Shown here: positions 21,882 to 32,129 of the stretch, piece by piece
Numbering within the stretch: position 1 is the stretch's first letter
How the letters are laid out: each line of letters begins with the position of its first letter
Origin: Cytospora piceicola
Lineage: Eukaryota; Ascomycota; Sordariomycetes; Diaporthales; Cytosporaceae
NCBI GenBank assembly: GCA_023375675.1
Contig: JALQBC010000017.1
Span: 682,001 to 746,000, forward strand
Reading direction: 5' to 3'
Length of the DNA stretch: 64,000 nt
Translations under genes and position numbers: made by a program
Notes under the pieces: generated by a model
The model's input: only the letters and a program-made list of their open reading frames with translations
Databases searched by the model: none
What the model was told of the DNA's origin: nothing

Positions 21882-23231
21882 TGTTGATACTGAGGATGTA
21901 GGGCAAGACGCGGCTTTCTCAGGTAGCTGAGGGGGGTTAATGACATCGTGTTGTTGTTGAGCCTCCGTGGGAATGCTTGAGGTCCACTCAGGGCCCCCCG
22001 GCTCCGCCCCCCCCCCCTGTTTCAAGACAACAGTATCAGACGGCGTTTCAAAAGGTTGCAATTCTGTACTCGGGTAATTCTGAAGACACAGAGATAATCT
22101 GGGGATCGAGAATAATATATCCTTAGCAGGCCGGATGCTCGCGTTGAGAAGACTCTCCGCACGATCATTGCAATCAACCCACTCAATCTACCCCCTGAGC
22201 CTCATGATTGTTTACACATCGTGCGGTTAATTTCTGACAGGCAAGCTAAATGCTATGTCTGAGCGAGTTTGGGATCAGCTTTCGGCAATACGGACTGGGT
22301 TCTACTTGCAAGTTCTCTTGTTGCAACATCACGAATTACATTCAGCGGCGATGGGACGTATGATATAAGGGCGGCTCTATATAAGGGCGGCTCTTACCGT
22401 ACTGCCCGCCGATCTCGGCGAGTAGACTACCTTTTTGCAACATTTTCGAATGATTTCAGAGCTGCAAGTAGTTCCTTTTCTGCAATAGACAGGACAACTA
22501 CCCTCGGATCTCACTATTCCAGCTCGCTCCCTTCCCCGAGGTCCCGATGTCGTTCTACCAAGGAGACAACTATAACTCATTTTCAAAAGTTTTTAGTCCC
22601 TAATAGCTACGTCTTGTGTTTAACTGTTTCAGGAGCAGAGAAGAGGAGGGACGAATACATGTTAGTTATATACTCAAGTACCTTAAGGCACACTAGCTGA
22701 TGTTATAGGCCCCAGGCTTATGGTTCGTGCGTAGAGTCCGGAGGCAGTACTCAAGTGCTCAATCTAATGATTCGCGGCTGGTAGATTACTTGAGGAAAGT
22801 ATTGGACTTCAACTAAGGCTAAAACAGAACGGTTAATATATGCAGACTTCAATGTTCTATACACTAGGTAATAAGTGCTACTCTAGTATAGCCAGAATAT
22901 AGAGTAGAACCCCTCATCTCACCCGCCTAAGCTAGGTGGTTCTAATTTATAACTATGCAGCTTAATTAGTTGACGACACGGTAAGAATAACACTCCCAAG
23001 TTTGGCCATGACAAATTGTCAAAAGACCATGTTTTCGCCCTTGTAGAACTGGAGGGGTGACTGCGGCTCAGACATCGCGTTAGGAGACGAGTCTTTGGAG
23101 CCTTTGAGGCACTGGGGTTTCGATAAAATTCCAGTGCCCTAGTCAGCAAATGGTCGTTTACGAAGCAAAATGTGAGCCGTCAAATGATAAAGGCGCTTTC
23201 GACAAAAAGTCGAAAAAAGAAATAGTTGTGC
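21882..23231. other. Decayed 3' end of the ankyrin array and non-coding spacer
   Basis: About 80 nt after the stop still resemble another ankyrin unit (GGGCAAGACGCGGCTTTCTC, then GTAGCTGAGGGGGG) but out of frame. A poly-C run lies at about 22006-22016. A duplicated GGGCGGCTCT[AT]ATAAGGGCGGCTCT with TATATAAGG at about 22370-22395 could be a promoter fragment before a short ATG frame at 22548 (MSFYQGDNYNSFSK), which I do not call a gene. Confidence 0.5.
22784..22990 (+). repeat. Dispersed direct repeat, copy B
   Basis: Partner of 15951-16160 in the same orientation. It is AT-shifted relative to copy A by numerous C-to-T and G-to-A differences. Homology stops just after GGTAAGAATAA. Confidence 0.75.
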
Positions 23232-23312
23232 CTCGGATACGGGGAATCGAACCCCGAGCTGGTGAGTACTCAAGATGAGAGTCACCGATGTTAACCATTA
23301 CACCATATCCGA
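23232..23312 (-). tRNA. tRNA-Glu(CTC) with 9-nt intron
   Basis: Minus strand, 81 nt. Acceptor stem TCGGATA pairs with TATCCGA; D-stem GTGT/ACAT; anticodon stem GGTGA pairs with TCACC. T-arm is CGGGGTTCGATTCCCCG; the discriminator base is G. The anticodon stem encloses 16 nt: a normal seven-base CTCTCAC loop (anticodon CTC) plus a 9-nt insert, TCTTGAGTA, between positions 37 and 38, the standard place for nuclear tRNA introns. No terminal CCA is encoded, as expected in eukaryotes. Confidence 0.92.
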
Positions 23313-24351
23313 TTGGATATGAGGCGTTATTCCATATTTTTTCGAGATGACGGGCTACTCATATTGCAGATTTTAGGTGGTGGGTCGGCCTGACTCGGGC
23401 CGTCCAGGTCAACTCAGCTGGTGCGGCCTGTAACTTTCCCTGGTGATTTTTAGAAAGTAACTGCTCGCATAGATGTCCTTGTATTCTGCTGTTTTACTTT
23501 CCTATTGATCCAGAAAGTGTGTAGTACGGGAGGGTCGTTAAGAGCGGTATAAAACCTAGCATTAATATTGCACATGTGGGCTGTCATACTTCACAATATC
23601 AGTTTCTATACGTAGTGGGTTTTTGAAATTCATTGTTAGGTTTGACTCCTGGAGAAGCTATACCAAGAGGAACTTTGGTTAGACCGACACCGGCAGGAAC
23701 TAGAGAGTCCAGGATGAGTATTTCTCAACGTTGATGCCGGAGTATGGTAATAGTCAAAATATAGCAGGAAATAAGACAAGCTGGTGAATCACTTTATGTT
23801 AGAAAAGGGATCAGAACTCTGCTTTACCCAACACAACCAGTTTCATTCTGATCATCCAGGAAATACAACTTTTGAATTATGGTTTCAGTATGCTTGTCTT
23901 TGAGATCCCAATATCATCATTGATACAAACATGTACACTCTTGACGTGTAAAGATGCAAAGGCTTTACTGATTGAGCCCCTGCGGCCCCTATCTCCTGCC
24001 CAAAGTCTCAATGCAAGGTTCGAACAACACCGATCTACGTGCCCAAGGTTGATTTCGGTCTGGCAACTGTGTGGTAATTACAGCTCTGAATCTCATATCC
24101 TAAAGCAAATGAGACTCCGCTTTAGCACCACTACAATGAAGCAATGGCTGTTCAACTCAGGGGGTTCGAAACAGCGGCGTTCAAGTTACAGTTGCGACAT
24201 AATATACTTTGGTCGTATATTTTATAGGTAGGCAATGGTACACCCCCCGTGCTCTTTCGCCGAGAATTGCGGCTGGTGATCGTCTATTTTTGCTTGATCT
24301 ATATATGTGGGGAGGGCGTGATGTGTATAACAATAGCTAGGTAGTCTCTTT
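23313..24351. other. AT-rich spacer, no gene seen
   Basis: Short frames without family resemblance, likely decayed DNA between the tRNA and the GMC gene. Confidence 0.55.
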
Positions 24352-26274
24352 TCACAGATCCTCCTTGATGATATCGGCCCCCAACTCCGCAACACCATAC
24401 ACAACCGCCATAGTGTTGCTCCTCGACACTATCGGCACCACACTCGCATCACACACCCGCAGATTCTTACATCCATACACGCGCAACCGCGCATCCACAA
24501 CGCCGCCCACCTCGCGTGGCATCATGGAGCACGAGCCAACCCAGTGGTTGCCACCCCTCACCGTGCGGCGGATATACTCCTTGGCAGCCTCGGCGTCCTG
24601 GAACCTGTTGGCCTCCCGCGGCCTGAGATGCCCCGCCAGCGGCTCCGCCCTGACGATTCGCTCCTCGGTATACCGCAGGCTCCGCGCGAGCACCTCGGCG
24701 TCGAGGGGGTGCGACAGGAAGCGCGGGTTGATGGCCGGGGCGCCACCGCCGGCGTCCGCATCGGTGATGTGCACCGACCCGCGGGAAAGCGGGTGCGCCA
24801 GGATCGAGGTCACGCTGAAGTGGCGCCCGGGGGGCCGGAACGTCGGGTCGGCCGCGTCGTAGGGCACGAACGTGTTGGCGGCGATGTAGACGATGGGCGC
24901 GTCGGTGGGCGAGGTCATGACGGAGCGTACGAAGGCTGCGTGTGCGGCCGCGAAGGCGGGCGTCACGGCGGTCTTTTCGACCTGTGGGCTTTTAGCTCCG
25001 TCGCTCAGGGCCTGTTGGACGAGTGCCTCGGCGGTTTCGCGGCCGGCGGCTGTCTCGATCTTGGGAAAGGGGAGCTGTGCGTAGGCGTTGGTGCCGCAGG
25101 TTGCTAGCGGGCCTCCACTGTTTGTTCGACCAGATATATTAGCACTTGCAGACCACCGGGCGGACAGACACGCCATGTCATTGTTCGTACTTACCCATTG
25201 GCGTATGCGGCCTTAGCAGCTCCAAGAACGGCAGGCTCTCGACGGTTGAAAGGGTCTCTAGATGGCATATCCGAGTCGTCCTGGACCTCGAAAGCCGTGC
25301 CTACCAGGACATGGTTTTGCAGGTTCTCGCCTACGTGGGGGTTATCGACAATGACCTCGATTCCAAGGTCTCGGAGGAGGCCTGCGTTGCCGATACCAGA
25401 GAGCTCTAGCAGGCGGGGAGAGCTCAGCGCGCCGGCGGCGACTATAACCTCCTTACGGGCCATGGCATGAGCCGTCTTGGTATCGCCATCTTCCACAATG
25501 GTGTACTGGACGCCCACGGCCACCGCATCATGGGAACCAATTATGTTCTTGTCGAACAAGACTTTGTTCACTGTGGCTCCAGTAATGACAGTCAGATTAG
25601 ATCTGTGACGAGCCGGCTCGAGATAGGCGTTCGCAGAGGAGCACCGTTTCCCCGTTGCAGGGTTGATTGACTCCGGAACGATGACCGCGCCAGTGACCTC
25701 CCCGGAGAAAGGGTCATTGCTCCTCGGATAGCCTAGAGTGCCGATAGTGTCCGACCAGACCTTCTGCCAGCCGTTCTCTGGCTCATCTAGGTTGGGGGTC
25801 TTGAGTTGCACACTGCTAAGTGACTTCGTCACAGCTCTGCTGAATGCGGACCAGTCCCATCCTGGATTACCCAAACGGAACCAGGCATCAATGTGTGTCT
25901 TTGAGGTCGGGGAGACGAGAAAGCTGTTAATGCTGCTCGTTCCGCCAAGGGCGCGGCCAGCAGGGCAGCCGAGCTCACTTCCGCCCAGAGCTGACTGGAT
26001 TAACGACGTTAGCTTCCGTATACAACGATGGTCCATTCAACACGGTGTCAACAAATACCTGTTTTGTCGTTCTGAAGTCCCAGTCGACCTCGGACTTCAG
26101 TGTGGTAGTCCACGTGGCTGGGGTAGAGACGCGTGGATCAGTGGTCTTATCCTCACCAGCTTCCAGTACGGCCACCTGGACGGAGGGATCATCTGACAGG
26201 CGTGCCGCAAGAGCGAGGCCGGCAGTGCCTCCCCCGATGATGACGACGTCAAAGCTTGCGTCAAGGACCGCCAT
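24352..26274 (-). CDS. GMC-family FAD-dependent oxidoreductase
   Basis: Three exons on the minus strand, 26274..26059, 25994..25195 and 25117..24352 (introns 64 and 77 nt), 593 residues, normal for the family. The FAD dinucleotide fold is at the very N-terminus: VVIIGGGTAGLALAARL then VLEAG. GMC signature 1 lies in CPAGRALGGTSSIN and signature 2 in AGALSSPRLLELSGIG. The C-terminal catalytic region has His in GNHWVGSC and Asn in SRSNTMAVVYG, the usual His/Asn pair position. No signal peptide is seen, so it is probably intracellular. Family chemistry is FAD-dependent oxidation of an alcohol or related group. Its place next to a P450 and a UbiA-type enzyme suggests tailoring of a secondary metabolite (inference). 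Confidence 0.88.
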
Positions 26275-27045
26275 TGCACAAGGTTGTATGTATGTGTGAG
26301 AAAAAGATTGAGACAAAAGTCCACTTGTTTGCTGCAGATGATGTGATTGACTGCGACGAGTTGGGTAAGCAAGTCTTCGGCAAGTAGAATATAGCATTCA
26401 GGTTCTGGCCCTTTTAAATTGAATGAACAAAGCCTGGTATATTTGGTTTTCCCCTGACGTGTGCGCGCCACATACGAGACGGGTCGGCCAAGTGGGCGCC
26501 CGCGATAATGTGATGTATGTTCTAAGGTTGGCAATGAGGAGCAGCTGACTTTCTGCGTTACCACTTCGCCATGACTTTGTAGATGATGTCAGAAGCACCT
26601 GCCGCGCAACATAATGTCGGTGAATTATATTTCTATGTACGGTAGGCGCTGTTGGTTGTAATTTTGCCATCCTGCTTCCTGTCGCAGTGATTGGTTCAAG
26701 AGAGAGCCTGCATGCCAGATTCAGCCCCCAAAACGAAGCAGGTAAGAGACCCATCGTCTCTGGGGTGTCGTTGTGCATTAGCCACCATCCGAGTTTTATT
26801 GGAAACACAGGGATGAGTGGCGATCTTAACTGAAGTTCGGCATGACGGCCTGACGCCGAACGTCCATTCCGGGCCGTACCGGTGGGATTCCGAGGTTACC
26901 GCATGCAAAGGGACGGAACCGAGACATTTTGGCCGCGTGGCCGTGCGCACTGTGTTACTTCTACACCCTGTGTAAGTGGATTCATTTGGACAGAATGGAT
27001 GAACGACACTGCTAAACATGCCGACAGCAGCAACTGAATTGCAAC

Positions 27046-27129
27046 CACTTATGCAGGAGCGAAAACCAACAACATTGGAAGCCACCTCACTTATGCAGGA
27101 GCGAAACCAACAACATTGGAAGCCCTGGG
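27046..27129. repeat. 42-nt tandem duplication
   Basis: CACTTATGCAGGAGCGAAA followed by CCAACAACATTGGAAGCC occurs twice with a 42-nt period and one-base differences. Confidence 0.85.
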
Positions 27130-27217
27130 CTTTCGGTTTCTGTTTCCGATTCCCGTTTACGGAGCAAGCGGGGGTGATATTGAAGCAACTACAGGGCACA
27201 GGGATTGATATTGCAAG

Positions 27218-27394
27218 CCAGTGGAGGCCATAGAACAAGCACTTGAGGCCTACCGATTTGTTAGAAGATCTTGAGAATTGGGTCGATGGAAGATCAGGAC
27301 TTCATATCACACAGAGATTCGCCTACACAGTATAGCACTCAGTATTATCAATCCCCTCCACAGGTGACCTCCACTGGCAATATTAATCCCTGTT
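27218..27394 (+). repeat. Inverted dispersed repeat, left copy
   Basis: Aligns with the reverse complement of 33194-33345 over its whole length. Anchors are CCAGTGGAG.CCAT, ATTTGTT.GAA, AAGATCAGGACTTCATATC, GGTGACC and ACTGGCAATATTAATCC. One ~14-nt insertion is unique to this copy. Many differences are transitions. Confidence 0.75.
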
Positions 27395-27919
27395 CCCTGT
27401 TCCCTATTATGTATTGTGACCTGGTGGCATACCAACATGGTGGAGTACCACAGGCTCGCAACTCGAAGCCACGAGTCCAGAAGAGGGGGAGAGGACGCAA
27501 GGTTGGACGGTATCAAGATAAGGCATGAATGAATTCCGGTCGAATGACAGACAGCCTCTGCAAGCCCACAACTGACATGGGGCCTCGGCAATTCTCATAC
27601 TGCCATTGAACACAACGTTGACCTTGGAATATCAAGACCCTGGGAATTGAACGGAATGGATGGAAACATGCAAGACCCGGAAATGACATTGATTTGAGCG
27701 GGTAGCCATACACTGGCGCAAAGGGGTACTAGGTATACACTATCTAGGTCGAAACTGGCTATACTGGCCAAGGAATCGCTTAGTGCCTGAGCATTAATGT
27801 GCCTCTCCAGTCGTTGGATAATCAAGTACTTGCTCAATTGCTTGGTATGTACTTGATTATGGTATGGACATGCCGGAACTCTCCAATACCCCCGCTTCAT
27901 CCGAAAGAAGCACATAGTG

Positions 27920-29866
27920 TCAGAATTCCCTCAGCCCCACCTGAACAAGTAAATCCCCGGGCAACGTCGCAAAATGATCCAAGCTATCCTCGTTGAACGC
28001 GTCTGGCGAAACCCCTGGAGCCAGCCGAAATGTATACTTTGTAACGAGACGCGCAACAACAAGTCGGATTGTGTTTAAAGCGAGATTGTTGCCGACGCAA
28101 GTGTGTGAACCTGTAAATCATCACAGTCAGCTTGGTTGCTCGAAGCTAGCATGTGGTGGAAAGTGATAGATGAACTCGGTCGGCCTTACCACTTCCAAAA
28201 GGATTGAAGCCATGCACGTTCCTTAGCATCTCCGGCTGTGTAGTCCAGCGCTCTGGGATGAATTCTTTGCCGCGCTCGAAACAGTCCTCGCCTAAGTTTT
28301 TCAAGGAATATTTTAGCGTACCATCTTATCAATGCAGCGCCAGATAGCACGTAAAGAGCCTACTCACGCGTGGATATAGTATACCGCGGTGCAACGATGG
28401 TTGTATTAGGTGGAATAAAGACGCCATTGATGTAGACGCCTGTATCGTTCGGAGTTTTCCGTGAGCCACCCGTCATTGCAGCTGGGTGGAGACGCATGGC
28501 TTCATTGATCACAGCGTTGAGATGTGGAACATTAGCCAGGGCCCTGAAATCGGTGAGGTCGCTGACCGTTGCTAGCCCAGAGCGGAGTTTGTCGAAGTGG
28601 TTTGGATGCTGGACTAGTTCGGAGAAGATACCTGCTAGAGCGCTTACGGTAGGTTCGCTGTGACAGTGAGAGGGTGAGAAACGGCATGCAGCTTGTTTCG
28701 GCGGGGTTGGAACATACCTTCCTGCGACAATTGCAACCAAACTATCTCCCTCAAGCCAACGCCTTCTCGATGCCGCGTCTTTCGACGCTGATCGCTCGTG
28801 CAGATAATAGGCGAGGTCAGGCACTTCAGGGACGGCGTCATCACCGCCCGCCAACCTCTTGTTCATCTGGGCAGCGCACCAAGCCGTCATGTTGTGCCAG
28901 CCCTTGATCATACCCACAGGCGGCAGGAGGTGCAGCCCAATTTGAAACAACCAAGGGGCAGGACTGAACGGACCGAGCAGCGTGCGCGCGTGACGCATAC
29001 CAGCTACAACATGATGCCACCGTTCATCCTTGAGCATGTTGAATGTCGTACTGAGCGTCCAGTCGGACATGATATCGAAGCTGAACCACCCCAACAGATC
29101 CGTGATGTTCACAATCGCACTGGGGTCACGCGCTGCAGACTCAACAATGTTGTCGAGTAGGTCAAGATACTTGAGAGCCTTCATCCGATGGTACACGAGA
29201 CCTAATGAGCCCGTGTTGTTAGCAACAGAGGACCAACACGAAACAAGTCTTCGGTCTTTGGAACATGCCTTGGCTGGTGAAAGCATGAAGCCAGTCCTTG
29301 CGTCGCTCATGGTGTGCAGTCTTGTCACGCGCTGCGACTAGGGCTTGCTGAGGGTGAAGCAGATCGTACCATTCCGCCTTTGTGCACACGGAATTGCGAC
29401 CGTCGATTATCTTGAAGGCATCAGGAAGGAAGACAGTTATTTCAGACGGCCCTGTCCGAACAAAGTCGCCGTACTTGGCGTGCAGCCTGTCCAGGACCAG
29501 GTGGTTCCTAGAGTCTCTAGCCTGCCAGACATGCCAAAGCTTAGTGATGCGCGCTGCCAGCGGCCCGGGGAAACCTTCCCGAGTTAGACGGTGAAAAAAG
29601 ACTCGATATATCATGATACTAGACAATAGGCTGACAAGATGGGCTAGGAAACCCAGTAGCAATCCATCGAACCAGACGAGTGGAGGTAAGGCATGGTAGT
29701 ATACTTTTCCAACCACGAGAAACAACAGGACAGAACCATAGCATCGCACAATGTTAGGGGCCTGGACATGCCACTCGCCGTGAATGAAGCAACCACGGTG
29801 GATGGATAAGCCCGAGAGAGTGCCTGCTGCAAACAGCAGACGTGTTGAGTCGTCGTTCAGCCACAT
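27920..29866 (-). CDS. Cytochrome P450 monooxygenase
   Basis: Five exons on the minus strand, 29866..29245, 29201..28718, 28657..28368, 28291..28190 and 28110..27920 (introns 43, 60, 76, 79 nt), 562 residues from the first in-frame ATG. Several hydrophobic segments occupy the first ~100 residues, so it is anchored in the ER membrane. Motifs in order: FPGPLAARITKLWHVW; RRKDWLHAF (C-helix); AGSEPTVSALAG (I-helix); NEAMRLHP (ExxR); FIPERW; haem loop FNPFGSGSHTCVGNN with Cys ligand, split by the last intron. The 43-nt first intron is short with a weak GTTTCG donor but a good GCTAAC branch site and correct phase; if wrong, the gene carries a frameshift there. Substrate unknown; the UbiA-type gene beside it suggests a terpenoid. 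Confidence 0.82.
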
Positions 29867-31151
29867 GATAAGCCAGATATTGTAGAGCAAGGGTATGGTT
29901 TCCAGCTTCAAAGAGAATATGGTCGGTAAACAGCACTTGAGACTATATTTCAGAGTATAGAATGGTCGTCTCACATCGGGATAAATATATCATATACGCA
30001 GCCAGCCTCCTTTGCCATCAACGGTCTCTGAGAAACATCGGCTTTGATGAAGAGCCGAACGTGCTTGATTTCTCATCTTGATCCACTTGAATGTTGGTGA
30101 CTTAATTGTCTCATTGGGTTGGAAATTCGCTACGGACTTCCCTGGCAAGGACCCCGAATGTTGCTTTGGGGGCCAACGGAACGAGGCTCAACATGTATCC
30201 CACCATTTTGGAACATATTTTCCCACATCCCGGCCTTGCTTCGGATGCGGTGGTCAGCAACGAATTACGAGCAATATCCGCGGGCTTTATCTGCATGTGC
30301 TGCGTAATCGTTGGGGCCGTCACCAACAGCCATCATGGATTGTGAAGATCAAGAGCCAAGCATACTGCCAACTGCCTGACAGCGTGGGGACTGAAGGGTC
30401 CATTGCGACCCTGCGAATGCATGTATGCAAAGCCGATCTGTTCTCGAATTAATCTCATGCACAGTATGTACATATGTAAGTAAGCACCAGTTGTACTGTG
30501 CGGAGTGTTTTACCTTCGCCCCACCCTCCTATATACTGTGCGTAAGTAAGCACTGTCACGAAATCCCGATGAATTTACGGGTCATAGTTGAGGTTGGCAA
30601 ATGAATCTGGGTGGGTAATCTTCACCAAGATTGATATCGGCACAACATTGCCGTCGGACCTGGAACCGTTATATCTGATAAGTCATTTCATCTCCATGGC
30701 CCCTGTCGATGAGTCGCATTCCTAGCAAGCCAGCAGGCTGAAGAGTACTACCCCTAGCCATAAGAACCTAATCAAATACATGCTTAGTGTATTGTCTTGA
30801 TTCCCCACAGCCTGTAGAAACCCTTTGTCGCATACCTATGGATACCTGATCGGAATGTGTACTAGAAAGCCCACCTTGTTTCTACCTGACATGAGAGTAA
30901 AATTTGGCCGCATTGGTGAAGAGCTAGAAACTGCACCTGCCCTGTACCGTGCTGGGTGTCTTCAACCGCGCTCTCAAACGTGGGCAATGGATTACACCGG
31001 CCCGCCACCATCCCAATGGTTAGTATGCCAGCCGGTGAAACGATGTACTATCCCCTCACGGGTCATTGTGTAGTAGGAAACGACTTCGTATGAGAACAGC
31101 ATGGAGCATAACTCGTATTCAATTCATGTGTAAGGCAGTCTGGATGAAATT
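29867..31151. other. Intergenic region, no supported gene
   Basis: Short overlapping frames at about 30080-30450 lack recognisable motifs. GTAAGTAAGCAC occurs twice (about 30477 and 30542), each next to an ACTGTGCG element. Confidence 0.55.
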
Positions 31152-32129
31152 CTAGGCAAATCGGCTCAAAGCTGGCAAGATGTAAAGAGCAACCGAGTGC
31201 CAAAGACACCACAACTTCCACGCACGTGAATCATCCTGAGGTGTCTGACTCCGAAGGACACACCACACCACCATGCTACCCAAAACAGCCGGCAATAAAT
31301 ACAGCATCAAGCCAAAGACCGGAAAACCCGTGCTTTCCCTTGTCACCTGCAAAGACCTCCAAAGCCAGAATGTAGGGCATGCAAAGCTCCACAACGGTAC
31401 CAGGACCGACAAAGCTCGCCGGGCAGTCACGTCACCAAAGAATAATGGCACAGTCTTGCGTCCTCGCTGCCTGTCGCCTTTCTGATCCTTCAGGTCTTGG
31501 ACATGCATGGTTGTCAAGATAACACCGCTGATCATAGCCGTCCAAATGTACCCTTGCTGGTTGATAGAGCCTTGAGGACAGGCAGCGATACGTAGAGAAC
31601 CCACGTTGAACAACCCGTAAGCAACGGCGATGATACCGTCGCGAAAGAGCTCGTCACCACCTCTAAGGTCGTTATAATACCAAATCAGGACCTCGATGAG
31701 CAAACCCTCGTGCCAGGCGCCAAGCGCAAGATTGATGATGAGGGCCATAGGAACGGTGACATGTAGCGCACGCCTGATTTGCTCAGGGGTGACCTTCCTG
31801 GAGGGCAGAGGCCGCCAGGGCTTGTTTGTCTTGTCTTCGGCAACAGACTCGGGATGACGTTGATTGGATAGATCAAAATTAAGGAGATTGACGAAATTGA
31901 AGAGGAAAACCAAGGGGATTCGGGACACCAAGGCAAGCAGCCGTTGGGCGAGGCTTAAAGGCAGCGATTGATGTAGATCGAGCAATACTGGACCTGCAAG
32001 AGTATTGGCAATTCCGAAGAATGTGTTGGGAATAACGAAGGTGAACATATTGCTCTCGGTGAAGTCCCAGGCCAATTGTGCGATGAGAATCAGCTGACGA
32101 AAACTGCCCCGGGGTGCTAAAGCTTGCAT
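31152..32129 (-). CDS. UbiA-superfamily membrane enzyme (fungal terpene-cyclase-like)
   Basis: Single exon, 325 residues from ATG 32129; the frame is open upstream but lacks conservation. About seven to eight hydrophobic segments. The first Asp-rich motif reads NLLNFDLSNQR then EDKTNKPWRPLPS; the second is HVQDLKDQKGDRQRGRKTVPL. Both are aspartate-rich magnesium-diphosphate sites of the UbiA superfamily. The NKPWRP version is shared with the fungal group that includes Fma-TC, the membrane-bound sesquiterpene cyclase of fumagillin biosynthesis (established knowledge of the family). It could therefore cyclise or transfer a prenyl diphosphate in the ER membrane. P450 and GMC neighbours on the same strand support a terpenoid pathway; prenyltransferase activity is the alternative. 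Confidence 0.82.
   Translation of the reverse strand: MQALAPRGSFRQLILIAQLAWDFTESNMFTFVIPNTFFGIANTLAGPVLLDLHQSLPLSLAQRLLALVSRIPLVFLFNFVNLLNFDLSNQRHPESVAEDKTNKPWRPLPSRKVTPEQIRRALHVTVPMALIINLALGAWHEGLLIEVLIWYYNDLRGGDELFRDGIIAVAYGLFNVGSLRIAACPQGSINQQGYIWTAMISGVILTTMHVQDLKDQKGDRQRGRKTVPLFFGDVTARRALSVLVPLWSFACPTFWLWRSLQVTRESTGFPVFGLMLYLLPAVLGSMVVWCVLRSQTPQDDSRAWKLWCLWHSVALYILPALSRFA

Larger units (their letters stand above)
26275..27919. other. Intergenic region with repeat remnants
   Basis: No gene recognised. It holds a 42-nt tandem duplication (27046 and 27088, CACTTATGCAGGAGCGAAA), a short CCCTGTT run near 27390 and the left copy of an inverted repeat (listed separately). Confidence 0.55.

Noticed and set aside
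22269..22700. 143-codon frame and a TATATAAGG-preceded ATG at 22548
   Set aside because: The short product has no family features and the region lies in RIP-like DNA; noted only as a possible promoter remnant.
26500..27000. CRISPR-like or rRNA feature in repeat-rich spacers
   Set aside because: Repeats here are two-copy duplications without regular spacers, and the organism is a eukaryote.
30078..30452. Possible small gene between the P450 and UbiA genes
   Set aside because: Three overlapping frames of similar length with no recognisable domain; none is supported over the others.
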